This document shows positions 25,676 to 33,940 of a stretch of 64,000 bases of DNA, in pieces. Source of the stretch: Mesorhizobium sp. B2-1-1 (GTDB lineage Bacteria > Pseudomonadota > Alphaproteobacteria > Rhizobiales > Rhizobiaceae); the NCBI RefSeq assembly GCF_006442975.2, contig NZ_CP083954.1, forward strand, positions 2,363,501 through 2,427,500. Direction: 5' to 3'. A program made the position numbers and the translations under genes. The notes beneath the pieces are model-generated. The model saw nothing but the letters and a program-made list of their open reading frames with translations. It had not been told where the DNA came from and did not search any database. Position 1 is the stretch's first letter; each line of letters starts with the position of its first letter.

Positions 25676-26665
25676 ATGAAAAGTGTTCTTGTCGCGGGAG
25701 CAGCCGGGTTCATCGGATCCCACCTGGTTGATCGACTGTTGTTAAGGCAAGAAATCAATCGAATTGTTGCTGTTGACAATTTCTGGACTGGTACTCGTGC
25801 CAATCTGGATCATATCGCCGACCCTCGCTTGGTCGTGGTAGATGTGGCTGTTGAAGATTTTCAGCAGGGGAGCCTTTTTGACGAGATCTATCATCTCGCC
25901 TCGCCTGCTTCGCCTCCCTGGTATATGCAAGATCCGGTACGAACCATCTCGGCCAACGTAATAGGAACTATGCGGCTTCTGACCCTTCTTCGCGCCGGGG
26001 GCCGTTTCTGTTTCACGTCCACGTCTGAGGTTTACGGCGATCCGCTGGTAACGCCGCAACCGGAAACTTACAGGGGCTCCGTTGATTGCACGGGGCCGCG
26101 TTCATCGTATGATGAAGGTAAGCGTTGCGCCGAGGCCCTGCTTTTTGAGAGTAACCGATCGAGCGGGCTCGACATTCGAGTTGCAAGATTGTTCAACGTC
26201 TACGGACCTAGGACACGACCTGACGATGGACGTGCAGTATCAAATTTCATCACGAATGCGCTGTTCGGCAAACCTATAATCGTTTTTGGCGACGGCTTGC
26301 AGTCGCGGAGTTGGGGATACGTCAGCGATATCGTGGACGGCCTAGAACAATTCTTCTGGGGGGAGGAGCATGGTTATATTGGTCCCCTGAACATCGGAAA
26401 CGATCGTGAGATTTCCGTTATCGATGTTGCCCGTTACGTCGCAGGCTTGGTGCCAGGCACCAAAATCGTGCATGTTGATCCGATCCCCCAAGATCCGACG
26501 AACCGCTGCCCGGACTTAACTCTAGCGCGGAGGATCATCCCCGGCTGGGCCTGTCAAATACCTCTTGAAGAGGGTGTGCGCCTCACCCTGGACTGGTTTC
26601 GCCGCCAGCAACAGAACGACTTGTCCAGTGTTTCCTCGGACTCGATGGTTGCCGCATCGGTGTGA
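25676..26665 (+). CDS. UDP-glucuronate decarboxylase-like SDR (UXS family)
   Basis: The 329-residue extended SDR has an N-terminal GAAGFIGSHL, catalytic SYDEGKR (Tyr-x3-Lys; the YDEGKR form is characteristic of UDP-xylose synthases) and FNVYGPRTRPDDGR. The family decarboxylates UDP-glucuronate to UDP-xylose, supplying a pentose donor for surface glycans. ATG 25676 is preceded by GGTCGGAA, a moderate ribosome site. It diverges from the Wzm/Wzt genes and may feed the glycosyltransferases of the locus. A dTDP-glucose dehydratase-like activity is a less likely alternative. Confidence 0.85.
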   Translation: MKSVLVAGAAGFIGSHLVDRLLLRQEINRIVAVDNFWTGTRANLDHIADPRLVVVDVAVEDFQQGSLFDEIYHLASPASPPWYMQDPVRTISANVIGTMRLLTLLRAGGRFCFTSTSEVYGDPLVTPQPETYRGSVDCTGPRSSYDEGKRCAEALLFESNRSSGLDIRVARLFNVYGPRTRPDDGRAVSNFITNALFGKPIIVFGDGLQSRSWGYVSDIVDGLEQFFWGEEHGYIGPLNIGNDREISVIDVARYVAGLVPGTKIVHVDPIPQDPTNRCPDLTLARRIIPGWACQIPLEEGVRLTLDWFRRQQQNDLSSVSSDSMVAASV

Positions 26666-27003
26666 GTGGGATCCGCCCCGATAAAATGTGACCGAAAAAG
26701 GGGAGAAATGTGCTCGCCGCAATCCGGATTCTTCGACCAACGTCGCGGTATGCTCAACCGGCCAGTTCGATGCTGTGAACGCGCGCTTCCGCGCATCGTT
26801 CAGGGCCCACCAAAGGCGACATACAAGTGCGGAAGGCTCCTCCGCGGCAATGCATGCTCCCAGCAACTCCTCCAACGCGTGGTCGGCAACCTTATGGGTG
26901 TTCGAGCGGCGCGGATGGCCTCGGCGACGATTCCAGTTCGTGATGGTCACTCACATCTTGCGCTGGCAGGTAATAAAGCCCGTACGATCGGAAGGCTGGG
27001 CGA
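26666..27003. other. Probable mobile-element debris
   Basis: There is no intact gene. The first 40 bases (GGGATCCGCCCCGATAAAATG and on) look like the end of an insertion sequence, and both strands carry protein-like but truncated frames (minus strand about 26700-26890). I cannot name the family. Together with the IS3 relic at 12.5 kb it brackets the polysaccharide locus. Confidence 0.35.
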
Positions 27004-27129
27004 TCAGAGGCAGTGGCATGTCTTGATCAGGAAGATTACTCCCACGGAGTAAGGCAGGGCTAAAAGCCCCAAGGCGATCCAGAAGCCGGGTTCGGCCATT
27101 GCGGCGAGATCTGACAGAAGTTGCTTCAT
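27004..27129 (-). CDS. Small single-span membrane protein
   Basis: The 41-residue frame starts at ATG 27129 (MKQLLSDLAAMAEPGFW) and ends at TGA (27004-27006). Residues about 16-35 are a continuous hydrophobic helix (FWIALGLLALPYSVGVIFLI), and the end is CHCL. A purine-rich stretch (GGACTGAGGCGAC) sits just upstream. I do not recognise it. It lies downstream of the hairpin that ends the oxidase operon, so it would need read-through or its own promoter. Small one-helix proteins often accompany respiratory oxidases, but that link is only suggested by position. Confidence 0.4.
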   Translation of the reverse strand: MKQLLSDLAAMAEPGFWIALGLLALPYSVGVIFLIKTCHCL

Positions 27130-27177
27130 GTCGCCTCAGTCCTCGCCCCTGATCGCTCCGCATCCGATCCACAAGGA

Positions 27178-27214
27178 AAGAGCCCGCTCTTGAGGGAGGG
27201 GGAAGCGGGCTCTT
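27178..27214 (-). terminator. Terminator of the alcohol-dehydrogenase/oxidase operon
   Basis: An 11-bp inverted repeat, AAGAGCCCGCT-type arms at 27179-27189 and 27204-27214, has a loop of about 14 nt. On the minus strand the stem is followed by TTTCC. It lies about 140 bases beyond the stop of the last cytochrome gene and is the only strong hairpin in the gap. Confidence 0.65.
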
Positions 27215-27355
27215 GGCTGGGGCTTATGACCCAGCAGCACGGCGGACTTGAATTTGTACTGCGCCGGCTGCTGTCCAAACCATAATCGGGCAGCTTTGTT
27301 CCCCGTCGTCGGCTATGGTCCTGGGCGCAGCCCGTGGTCCCGCCGAGGCGGCGGT

Positions 27356-27763
27356 CTATCTCAAAGCATAGAGATAGGCGGCGATGTCACGCGCTTGCTG
27401 CTCGGTGATGCCGGTGGAGGGCATGGCGGTGTGCGGATTGATGTCCCTTGCTGACCGTATCCAGTGGATCATGTTCTCCGGATTGTTAGCCAGCACACCG
27501 CCAACATAGATCCTGTCAGATAGACTGGCGTCCAGGCGTGGGCCGACGTGGCCTACCGCACCGGGTACACCGGTGATGGTGTGGCAGCCGGCGCAGCCAT
27601 TCGCCAGCATGATCGGTATCGCACGTGCACCGACGCCGCCGGTAGCGGCATCCGCCTCTTGCTGCACCCGACGGGCTCGGTCGGCCCACAATGCGAGCGC
27701 GCCGCCCGCGACGACCAGCAGAATGCACACGGCGATGATCAATTTAGATGGGCCAGGGCGCAT
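27356..27763 (-). CDS. Membrane-anchored class I cytochrome c
   Basis: The 135-residue protein has an uncleaved N-terminal helix (residues about 8-28), then one heme site CAGCH (near residue 57) and a distal Met in HTAMPSTGITEQQA. The PxxGI.E...DI.AYLY ending is typical of the c-type domains fused to oxidases. It probably carries electrons to the CuA/heme c centre of the oxidase encoded upstream in the same transcript. ATG 27763 lies inside the ctaG gene (20-bp overlap). It is the last gene of the ten-gene operon before the terminator. Confidence 0.9.
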   Translation of the reverse strand: MRPGPSKLIIAVCILLVVAGGALALWADRARRVQQEADAATGGVGARAIPIMLANGCAGCHTITGVPGAVGHVGPRLDASLSDRIYVGGVLANNPENMIHWIRSARDINPHTAMPSTGITEQQARDIAAYLYALR

Positions 27764-28622
27764 GCGCGACCTTCCTGGTTCCGCTCGTTGTTATCCAGAG
27801 GCCGGCCAGCAATAGCGCTGCCCCGCCATAGATAAGGCCGGCCGGGACCCACATAACGAGCCCGGCAAGCTGCTGGTCCTCGATCGGGCTTAAATTCCAC
27901 ACTGCCGCCCCGGCAGCATTCTCCGGGTACCAGAGCTTCGGCGATAGAAGAAGCAGGACGCCGAGCAGGCCGGTGTGCAGGGAGGTGAAGAAAAGATGCA
28001 TCACGGCATTTCCATAGGTCTGCTGTTGGCTTGGGCGCGGCAGCAACGCCCACCAGAAGAGCAGGCCTGTGCCGAGGAAGCTCGCATGTTGGGCATAGTG
28101 CAGCACGCCATGCTCGAGCGCTGCCTCAAACAGGACCGGAATGTGCCACACCCATATCGCGATCCCGTGAACAATCGTTGCGGTGACAGGCCGGCTCGCA
28201 AAGGTCCAGAGCGCTCGCAGCGATTTGCCATGCCCAACCATACCCAGGGCACGCCGAAACGTTACGGGAAATGCCCACAGCAGAGCAGGGGCGGGGCAGG
28301 CGATGACCAGCAACGGCGCCGCCACCGCCATCAGCAACTCGTGTTCGATCATGTGCGCGACAAACAGCCGCTCGCCGAGAGCATGGATCGGACTGACCAA
28401 CGCTGCCGTCAGTACGCTCCAGCCGGCGGCAAACAGCAGCGCCTGACGCATCCGCAGCGGACGGCCGCGAGTGCTGCGGCGCCACAGCCGCATCGCACCG
28501 GCCATGTAGATGAGCGCGACCGCCGTCAGCGGGACCGTGATGGGAAGCGCAAGTGTCCATCCGGCCTCGGGCGCGCCGGAGCCATAGCAGATCGAGGTGG
28601 AGAAGAGCGTGGCCAGGTTCAT
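27744..28622 (-). CDS. ctaG: Cytochrome c oxidase assembly protein, caa3 CtaG type
   Basis: The 292-residue polytopic protein (about seven helices) matches the caa3_CtaG family: FVAHMIEHELLMAVAAPLLV near residue 100, WVWHIPVLFEAAL, HYAQHASFLGTGLLFWW and LFFTSLHTGLLGVLL. Its conserved His residues are thought to handle copper for the oxidase CuB site. The start at ATG 28622 overlaps the upstream gene's stop (ATGA). It is found with caa3-type oxidases, in agreement with the cytochrome-fused subunit II upstream. Confidence 0.9.
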   Translation of the reverse strand: MNLATLFSTSICYGSGAPEAGWTLALPITVPLTAVALIYMAGAMRLWRRSTRGRPLRMRQALLFAAGWSVLTAALVSPIHALGERLFVAHMIEHELLMAVAAPLLVIACPAPALLWAFPVTFRRALGMVGHGKSLRALWTFASRPVTATIVHGIAIWVWHIPVLFEAALEHGVLHYAQHASFLGTGLLFWWALLPRPSQQQTYGNAVMHLFFTSLHTGLLGVLLLLSPKLWYPENAAGAAVWNLSPIEDQQLAGLVMWVPAGLIYGGAALLLAGLWITTSGTRKVAHAPWPI

Positions 28623-28960
28623 CGCAGACACTCGTCCAGGATGAGTGCGGCGCTTCCCTGCATGATGATGACCAGTGCAAACAGGAGAGCCGCCAGCATG
28701 CCGAGATCGGCGACAAAATGCTCGGTACCGCGCGTGCGTTCTGCTTTGAAAGCAGCGCCGCCTTGCCGCTTTGCCTGCCAGGACAGAGCACCGCCCAGAA
28801 GCGAGAACAAGGCGAGCAGCAACGCTAAGGGAAGCACGACCGGCACCTGGTGATTGCATTGCCAGGGAACCAGCGAGTAGTTCAGTTGCGTCGAGACCGC
28901 CCAAGCCAACGGGCCCGACAAAAGCCCACCCCAAGAAGTTCCCAACCGGACCGCGCGCAT
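28619..28960 (-). CDS. Small membrane protein of the oxidase operon
   Basis: The 113-residue protein has three predicted hydrophobic segments (about residues 10-30, 42-62, 84-105), no cofactor motif, and a CNHQ near residue 35. I do not recognise a named family. Its place between subunit III and CtaG, one base after coxC and overlapping ctaG by 4 bp, suggests a structural subunit or assembly partner of the oxidase. By position it may correspond to the fourth gene (coxP) of the Bradyrhizobium coxMNOP cluster, but that cannot be confirmed here. Confidence 0.75.
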   Translation of the reverse strand: MRAVRLGTSWGGLLSGPLAWAVSTQLNYSLVPWQCNHQVPVVLPLALLLALFSLLGGALSWQAKRQGGAAFKAERTRGTEHFVADLGMLAALLFALVIIMQGSAALILDECLR

Positions 28961-28961
28961 G

Positions 28962-29567
28962 TCAGCCGAGCCTCGGTACCCAGTAGATCAGCAGATAGAT
29001 CGGAAGCCAGGTTGCGACCACGAAATCCCAATAGAAAACATTGTCGCCGACGTCGCCGAAGCGTCGCCCGCTATAGCCATGGCGCGTGAACATCAGCACC
29101 GTCAGCACGATCGTATCGCCGACATCTGTTATCAGATGCGTGGTGTGGAGCCCGAGCAGCACCCAAAGCATCGAGCCGTAGGCGTTCGTATCCCAGTAAA
29201 CGTTCAAGGCCGGAAACTCGAACCAGCGCACAAGGAGCGGGGCGAGGCCGAGCAGCGACATGACAACCAGTCCGATCCGCACCGGCACGATGGCGCATTG
29301 CTTGGCATAGCGATCGAGGATGTGGTTCGGCACCAGGCTGGCGATCAGCAGCAGCGTGACGATCGTTCCTGGCCAATGGTTCGGCTGCGGTGCACTCAAC
29401 GGCCATTCAGGCCAAGAGACCGCCAGGTAGAGATAGGCGGCTGCGGCGAGCGCAAAGCCGGTGCCCTCCAGAGCCATGAAAGCGAGCGTGCCCCACCAGG
29501 TCGGGCTGCGCGGACCATGCCCAAAGGTGGGGAGACCGGAAACATCTGTGACGGGACGCTCGTTCAT
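28962..29567 (-). CDS. coxC: Cytochrome c oxidase subunit III
   Basis: The 201-residue protein has five predicted helices and the subunit III fold: MALEGTGFALAAAAYLYLA (helix 1 region with Glu), LLGLHTTHLITDVGDTIVL (the H-x2-H helix) and an ending with VFYWDFVVATWLPIYLLIYW. It lacks the first two helices of the seven-helix form, as do caa3/CyoC-like proteins. It stabilises subunit I and supports proton uptake. ATG 29567 overlaps the coxA stop. The name coxO would apply if this is the coxMNOP type. Confidence 0.9.
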   Translation of the reverse strand: MNERPVTDVSGLPTFGHGPRSPTWWGTLAFMALEGTGFALAAAAYLYLAVSWPEWPLSAPQPNHWPGTIVTLLLIASLVPNHILDRYAKQCAIVPVRIGLVVMSLLGLAPLLVRWFEFPALNVYWDTNAYGSMLWVLLGLHTTHLITDVGDTIVLTVLMFTRHGYSGRRFGDVGDNVFYWDFVVATWLPIYLLIYWVPRLG

Positions 29568-31534
29568 TCCTCGTCCTCCAGATCACCTTTTGGCCAGAAC
29601 CAGCCGATCAAGGTGACGGCGATTGGCAGGGCGCCCCACACGATGGCCCAGGGGGTGAAGATCGAATAGAGAAACGTGCCGCCTACGGCGAACGCTGCAA
29701 AGAGCGGCCAGATCGACGGTGTCGCCGATTTCTCGCGAATGTCGGGATGCGCTTCAGCGACTGTCGAGACCAGCAGCTCGCGCGCGTCGACGCGAAGCCC
29801 GGTCGCTACAGGAAGAGCGTCGCGCTCGGCCCAGAGTGGCTCCGCGTTGGTGACGACCGGAATGCGCGCGAAATTATAGCTCGGCGGCGGCGAGGGCGTT
29901 GCCCATTCCAGGGTGCCGGCCTCCCAGGGATTGTTGCCTGCCGCTGCGCCTTTCAACGCGCCATGCACAAGATTGAAGGTGAACAGGACGAAACTCAGGA
30001 AGAAGACCACCGCGCCTGCTGTTATGAACAGGTTGATGTTCCCCCAGCCAAGCTCGGCCGGATAGGTGTAGACCCTTCGCGGCATGCCCCACAGCCCCAC
30101 GATGTGCATCGGGAAAAAGGCGGCGTTGAAGCCAATGAAGGCCAGCCAGAAATGCAAGCGGCCCAGGCGCTCGCTCATCATGCGGCCGGTGATTTTAGGA
30201 AACCAGAAATAGGCCGCACCCAGCAGCGGGAATACCGATCCGCCGATCAGCACATAGTGGAAATGCGCGACGACGAAGTAGGTGTCGTGCACCTGCAGAT
30301 CCAGCGGCACGGAGGCCAGCATGACGCCGGTGAGACCGCCGATGACGAAGATGAAGAAGAAGCCGAACACGAACAACATTGGCGCGCGGATCACCGGTCT
30401 GCCGTCCCACATCGTTGCCAGCCAGCAGAAGATCTGTACGCCGTTGGGAATAGCGATCATCATGCTGGAAGCGGTGAAGAAGCTGGCGCCGAGCTTGGGC
30501 AGGCCTGTCGCGAACATATGGTGGACCCACAGGCCAAAGGACAGGAAGCCGACCGCGATCAACGACAGAACCATGCCGAGATGGCCGAACACCGGTCGGC
30601 GGGCGAAAGCCGGGATGATCGAGGAGACCATGCCGGTCGCCGGCAGGAAGATGATGTAGACCTCGGGGTGACCGAAGAACCAGAACAGATGCTGGAACAG
30701 CAAGGCATCACCGCCTTCGGCCGGGTTGAAGATGTGTGTGCCGACCAGCCTGTCGAGGATCAGGAATGTCGAGGTGATCATCACCGCCGGCATTGCGAAG
30801 ACGACGACAAAGGAGGTGACCAGCATCGCCCAGACGTATAGCGGGATCTTGTCCAGCGACATGCCGGGAGCACGCTGCTTCAAGATCGTGACGATCGTCG
30901 CCACTGCCACAGCCAGTGAAGACACCTCGGTATAGGTAATCATCTGCGCCCAGACGTCGGCGCGCTTGCCAGGGGCGAATTCGGGACCGGACAGCGGCAC
31001 ATAGGCGAACCAGCCGACGTCCGGCGCCATGTTGAGAGCGAAAGACACCCAGGCGAACAGGCCGCCCGAGAGATAGACCCAGTAACTGAACGCATTCAGC
31101 CGCGGAAACGCGATGTTGCGGGTGCCGACCATCAGCGGCACGAGATAAATGCCGGTCGCCTGCACGATCGGTACCGCGAACAGGAACATCATCGTGACGC
31201 CGTGCATGGTAAACAGCTGGTTGTAGAGGTCCGGCCCGATCAGCCCACGCTGTGGTCCCGAGAGCTGAACACGCATAGCCACTGCGTTGAGCCCGCCCAG
31301 ACACAGAAAGACAAAGGCAGTGATCAGATAGCGCCTGGCGATCACCTTGTGGTCGACGCTCGACAGCGCGCCGATGATGCCCGGGGGCGTACGCCAGGTG
31401 CGCTCCAGCCACCGCTGGAGATCGGCTTGCTCCATACCGGTATCGCGCGGTCCGTCATGCTCGGGAGCGAGATCTCCCTTTGCTTGCGCCTCCGCCCGCA
31501 GGTCGCGTCCGCTCGTCAGGTCGGCGCCGGTCAT
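29564..31534 (-). CDS. coxA: Cytochrome c oxidase subunit I, lacking usual proton-channel residues
   Basis: The 656-residue heme-copper oxidase core subunit has low-spin heme His in FTMHGVTMMF, the cross-linked His-Tyr with the gating Glu in FFGHPEVYIIFLP, the CuB pair in WVHHMFATG, and heme a3/a His in VVAHFHYVLIGG. It should reduce O2 to water. Two canonical proton-path residues are changed: the D-channel entry Asp (family DxAFPR) is Asn in RNIAFPRLN, and the K-channel Lys (family TGIKxFSW) is Gln in NGVQIFCW. A C-terminal extension of about 120 residues includes two more helices (CtaF-like). ATG 31534 overlaps coxB's stop. It may be CoxN-like. Confidence 0.93.
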   Translation of the reverse strand: MTGADLTSGRDLRAEAQAKGDLAPEHDGPRDTGMEQADLQRWLERTWRTPPGIIGALSSVDHKVIARRYLITAFVFLCLGGLNAVAMRVQLSGPQRGLIGPDLYNQLFTMHGVTMMFLFAVPIVQATGIYLVPLMVGTRNIAFPRLNAFSYWVYLSGGLFAWVSFALNMAPDVGWFAYVPLSGPEFAPGKRADVWAQMITYTEVSSLAVAVATIVTILKQRAPGMSLDKIPLYVWAMLVTSFVVVFAMPAVMITSTFLILDRLVGTHIFNPAEGGDALLFQHLFWFFGHPEVYIIFLPATGMVSSIIPAFARRPVFGHLGMVLSLIAVGFLSFGLWVHHMFATGLPKLGASFFTASSMMIAIPNGVQIFCWLATMWDGRPVIRAPMLFVFGFFFIFVIGGLTGVMLASVPLDLQVHDTYFVVAHFHYVLIGGSVFPLLGAAYFWFPKITGRMMSERLGRLHFWLAFIGFNAAFFPMHIVGLWGMPRRVYTYPAELGWGNINLFITAGAVVFFLSFVLFTFNLVHGALKGAAAGNNPWEAGTLEWATPSPPPSYNFARIPVVTNAEPLWAERDALPVATGLRVDARELLVSTVAEAHPDIREKSATPSIWPLFAAFAVGGTFLYSIFTPWAIVWGALPIAVTLIGWFWPKGDLEDEE

Positions 31535-32544
31535 TTCAGCCCCTCGAGGTAGGCAATGATGGCATTGAGCTCGTCGCCATTGAGAACCGTTACAGGCATG
31601 TGGGAGCCGGGCTTGATGCCTTGCGGGTCGGTGATCCAAGCGGCGAGATTGCCGCGGCTCATCGTCAGCGTTCCGGCTGCGAGAGTTTGCCGGCTGGCTA
31701 TATGGGTAAGATCGGGCGCTACCGTGCCGCCTGCGGGTGTGCCGCCGATCCTGTGGCACATCACGCAGGGCCGCTGGAGGAAAAGATCCGCGCCGGCCTT
31801 GGCTTCGGCATTGGTCGGAGCGGCGGCAGGCCGCAACTGGTCGTCCAGCCAGGCATCGAACTGCGGCCGCGGCTCGGCAATGATGAAGGTGCCCATGTTG
31901 GCGTGCTGCGCGCCGCAGAACTCAGCACATTGACCACGATAGACGCCTGGCTTGTCAGCCCTGATGTCCAGCACATTCATATGTCCGGGGATGAGGTCGA
32001 GCTTGCCGGCAAGGCTCGGCACCCAGAAGGAGTGGATTACGTCTGTTGAAGTCAAAAGAAGCCGAACCGGCTCGCCGGCCGGAATGTGGATTTCGTTCGC
32101 CGTCGTCAGGATGCGGCTTGGCTGGGCATTCTCGTAGCGCACTTCCCACCACCATTGATGGCCGGTCACGCGGACCGTCAGCGCCTCGTCCGAGCCGATC
32201 CCGGCAAGCGTCCTGTTGGCGAAAAAGCTCAACAGGGTCAGCCCAATTAGGATCGCCGCAGTCACCCCAACCGCGGTCAAGACCACGCGCCTTTTGCGAT
32301 GTTCGGAAGCGAGGTCGAGCACGAGCGGATCTTTTCCTGTTCGAACTCGCTGGAACAGGGTAGCGGCCAGCACGACCATCACCAGCATCCACACGGCCGC
32401 GCACAGGGCAGTGAAAAACCAGATCAGCCAGGCGAGCTCGCCCGCGGCCGGGCCTTTCGGATCGAGAGCGGACTGCCAGCCGCTGCAACCTGAAAGCGCC
32501 AGGAGAGCGGCTGCGCAACACGCTTTGGGAAAAAATCGTTTCAC
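31531..32544 (-). CDS. coxB: Cytochrome c oxidase subunit II with fused cytochrome c domain (caa3 type)
   Basis: The 337-residue lipoprotein has lipobox LLALSGC near residue 20, two transmembrane helices (about 37-60, 90-110), then the cupredoxin domain. CuA ligands are visible: His in TDVIHSFWVP, Cys-Glu-Cys in CAEFCGAQH and Met in NMGTF. From residue 250 a class I cytochrome c domain carries CVMCH and the Met ligand in GSHMPV. It accepts electrons from periplasmic cytochrome c and passes them to heme a. ATG 32544 overlaps the previous cytochrome gene. The layout matches CoxM of rhizobia. Confidence 0.94.
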   Translation of the reverse strand: MKRFFPKACCAAALLALSGCSGWQSALDPKGPAAGELAWLIWFFTALCAAVWMLVMVVLAATLFQRVRTGKDPLVLDLASEHRKRRVVLTAVGVTAAILIGLTLLSFFANRTLAGIGSDEALTVRVTGHQWWWEVRYENAQPSRILTTANEIHIPAGEPVRLLLTSTDVIHSFWVPSLAGKLDLIPGHMNVLDIRADKPGVYRGQCAEFCGAQHANMGTFIIAEPRPQFDAWLDDQLRPAAAPTNAEAKAGADLFLQRPCVMCHRIGGTPAGGTVAPDLTHIASRQTLAAGTLTMSRGNLAAWITDPQGIKPGSHMPVTVLNGDELNAIIAYLEGLK

Positions 32545-33074
32545 GGCGATTTCCCCAGCGTCGCGGCATCGGGGAGGCGATTTTCCGACGGATGGACCAT
32601 CATGTCGTCGTTACGCTGCGGTGCGGCGGAGGAGGGCGCGTTGCCGCTCAGCGAACGTACGAAGGCTGCAAGCTCCCAAATCTGATCATCGGCTATCTTG
32701 TTTCGGAAGCTCGGCATGCCGTTAGGCCGCCCGTCCCGGATCGTTGCGTGGATACTCTCGATCGAGTTGCCGTAAATCCACTTCTCATCCATCAGCGCCG
32801 GTCCCATGCCGCCGCCGCCATTGGCATGGCACCCCGTGCAATTGAACCAGCTGAACAGGCGCTTGCCCTCGCTGAGATGAAAGGCATTGGCCTCGAAGCT
32901 GGCCGCCTTGTTGTCGCTCGGGAGCGGCCTTTGGCCGCCTGGCTCCAGCGCAGTCACCGGCGTTGGCTGTTGGCCGGACCCAAGGGCCGATTGCGGACGT
33001 GTGTCGCGCTCTTCCCGCTGGCAAGCGGCAAGGGCCAGCATCGCCGACAAGAGCACGGTGAGGTTCCGCCTCAT
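32541..33074 (-). CDS. Periplasmic cytochrome c lipoprotein, likely electron acceptor of the PQQ dehydrogenase
   Basis: The 177-residue protein has an N-terminal lipobox (MLALAAC near residue 18), a Pro-rich linker, then a class I heme domain: FNCTGCH at about residue 80 and the Met ligand in RPNGMPSFR. The motif set (GGMGPALMD, IHATIRDGRPNGMP) resembles cytochromes that partner PQQ alcohol dehydrogenases (XoxG/MxaG or cytochrome c550 types). It sits between the MoxJ-like gene and coxB, overlapping each by 4 bp, which is where an electron shuttle from dehydrogenase to oxidase would be expected. Confidence 0.9.
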   Translation of the reverse strand: MRRNLTVLLSAMLALAACQREERDTRPQSALGSGQQPTPVTALEPGGQRPLPSDNKAASFEANAFHLSEGKRLFSWFNCTGCHANGGGGMGPALMDEKWIYGNSIESIHATIRDGRPNGMPSFRNKIADDQIWELAAFVRSLSGNAPSSAAPQRNDDMMVHPSENRLPDAATLGKSP

Positions 33075-33940
33075 CGGTCCGCGCTCCCGCCGGTATCAAG
33101 GCGCGGCACACCGTATCGGGCCAGGGTCGCGTCGATCTCAGCCTTGTGCTTGGCAAGAGCTGCATCCACTTCGTCGCGCAGCGCGTCGTCCCCGCGTCGG
33201 ACGCCCATGGAGATGTCGTAGACCATTGGCAATTGAGGCCCGTCGATTCGAGGTGTCACGGGCGTGATGCGCAGCGGTGTCTTCTGCTTGGCGGCGAAAT
33301 AACCAGCGAGCGGGCCCCAGACGACGGCAACATCGATCTCGCCGCTGGCCACCGCCTCGACAATGCGCGCGGGCGGGTTGGGAGCCGAATAGTCGCCATA
33401 GACTGGATAGCCGACGAGATGACCGACAATGCCGCGGCGGCCGAGTGCCTGGGCCGGTGGGGAGTTGGCCCCGTCATCGCCGATGAGCTGCACGCCGATG
33501 CGCAGAGTGCGCAGGCGTGGATCGTTGAAAGACGTGATCTCGGGACTGTCCCGCCGCGTCACGAAGACATAGGTCGAGCGGTAATAGGGAGCGGTGGCGC
33601 GGAGAATTTCGAGATTGGCGGGAGTGCCAGGTATGAGATCGCACAGGCCTGCCTTGAGCGTGTTGCGAACGAAACCGCGACGTTGGGCCCACCAGGTATA
33701 GGAAAGTCTTGCATCCAGCTCTTTGGCGATGATCTGGGCAATCTTGTTTTCGAAGCCCTGTCCAGCGGCGTTGGAAAACGGCATGTTGTTAGGGTCGGCA
33801 CATACCTTGAGTTCACGTGCGTCGGCGACAGCCGCGAAGAGCAGCGAGGCAAACGCTACCACCGCGGCCACAAGACGCCCGTTCGCCTCGCGTCTTCGAA
33901 CTGTCTTCAACTCGAAAGCATCAGGGGAGCCGGAACACAT
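33071..33940 (-). CDS. xoxJ: MoxJ/XoxJ-like periplasmic binding protein associated with PQQ dehydrogenase
   Basis: The 289-residue protein has a signal sequence (hydrophobic segment at about residues 24-38, cleavage near ADA-RELKVC). Its family 3 binding fold includes KVCADPNNMPFSN and FENKIAQIIAKELDA, characteristic of the 'quinoprotein dehydrogenase-associated substrate-binding' subfamily. MxaJ and XoxJ proteins of this type aid maturation or cofactor loading of methanol dehydrogenase. Its start overlaps the end of the dehydrogenase gene by 20 bp and its stop overlaps the cytochrome gene. A shorter start further in is possible. Confidence 0.88.
   Translation of the reverse strand: MCSGSPDAFELKTVRRREANGRLVAAVVAFASLLFAAVADARELKVCADPNNMPFSNAAGQGFENKIAQIIAKELDARLSYTWWAQRRGFVRNTLKAGLCDLIPGTPANLEILRATAPYYRSTYVFVTRRDSPEITSFNDPRLRTLRIGVQLIGDDGANSPPAQALGRRGIVGHLVGYPVYGDYSAPNPPARIVEAVASGEIDVAVVWGPLAGYFAAKQKTPLRITPVTPRIDGPQLPMVYDISMGVRRGDDALRDEVDAALAKHKAEIDATLARYGVPRLDTGGSADR

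Noticed and set aside
26522..26950. Minus-strand frame overlapping the end of the UXS-like gene
   Set aside because: It has no ribosome site and no recognisable domain, and part of it is antisense to the clear SDR gene; it is described only as possible mobile-element debris.
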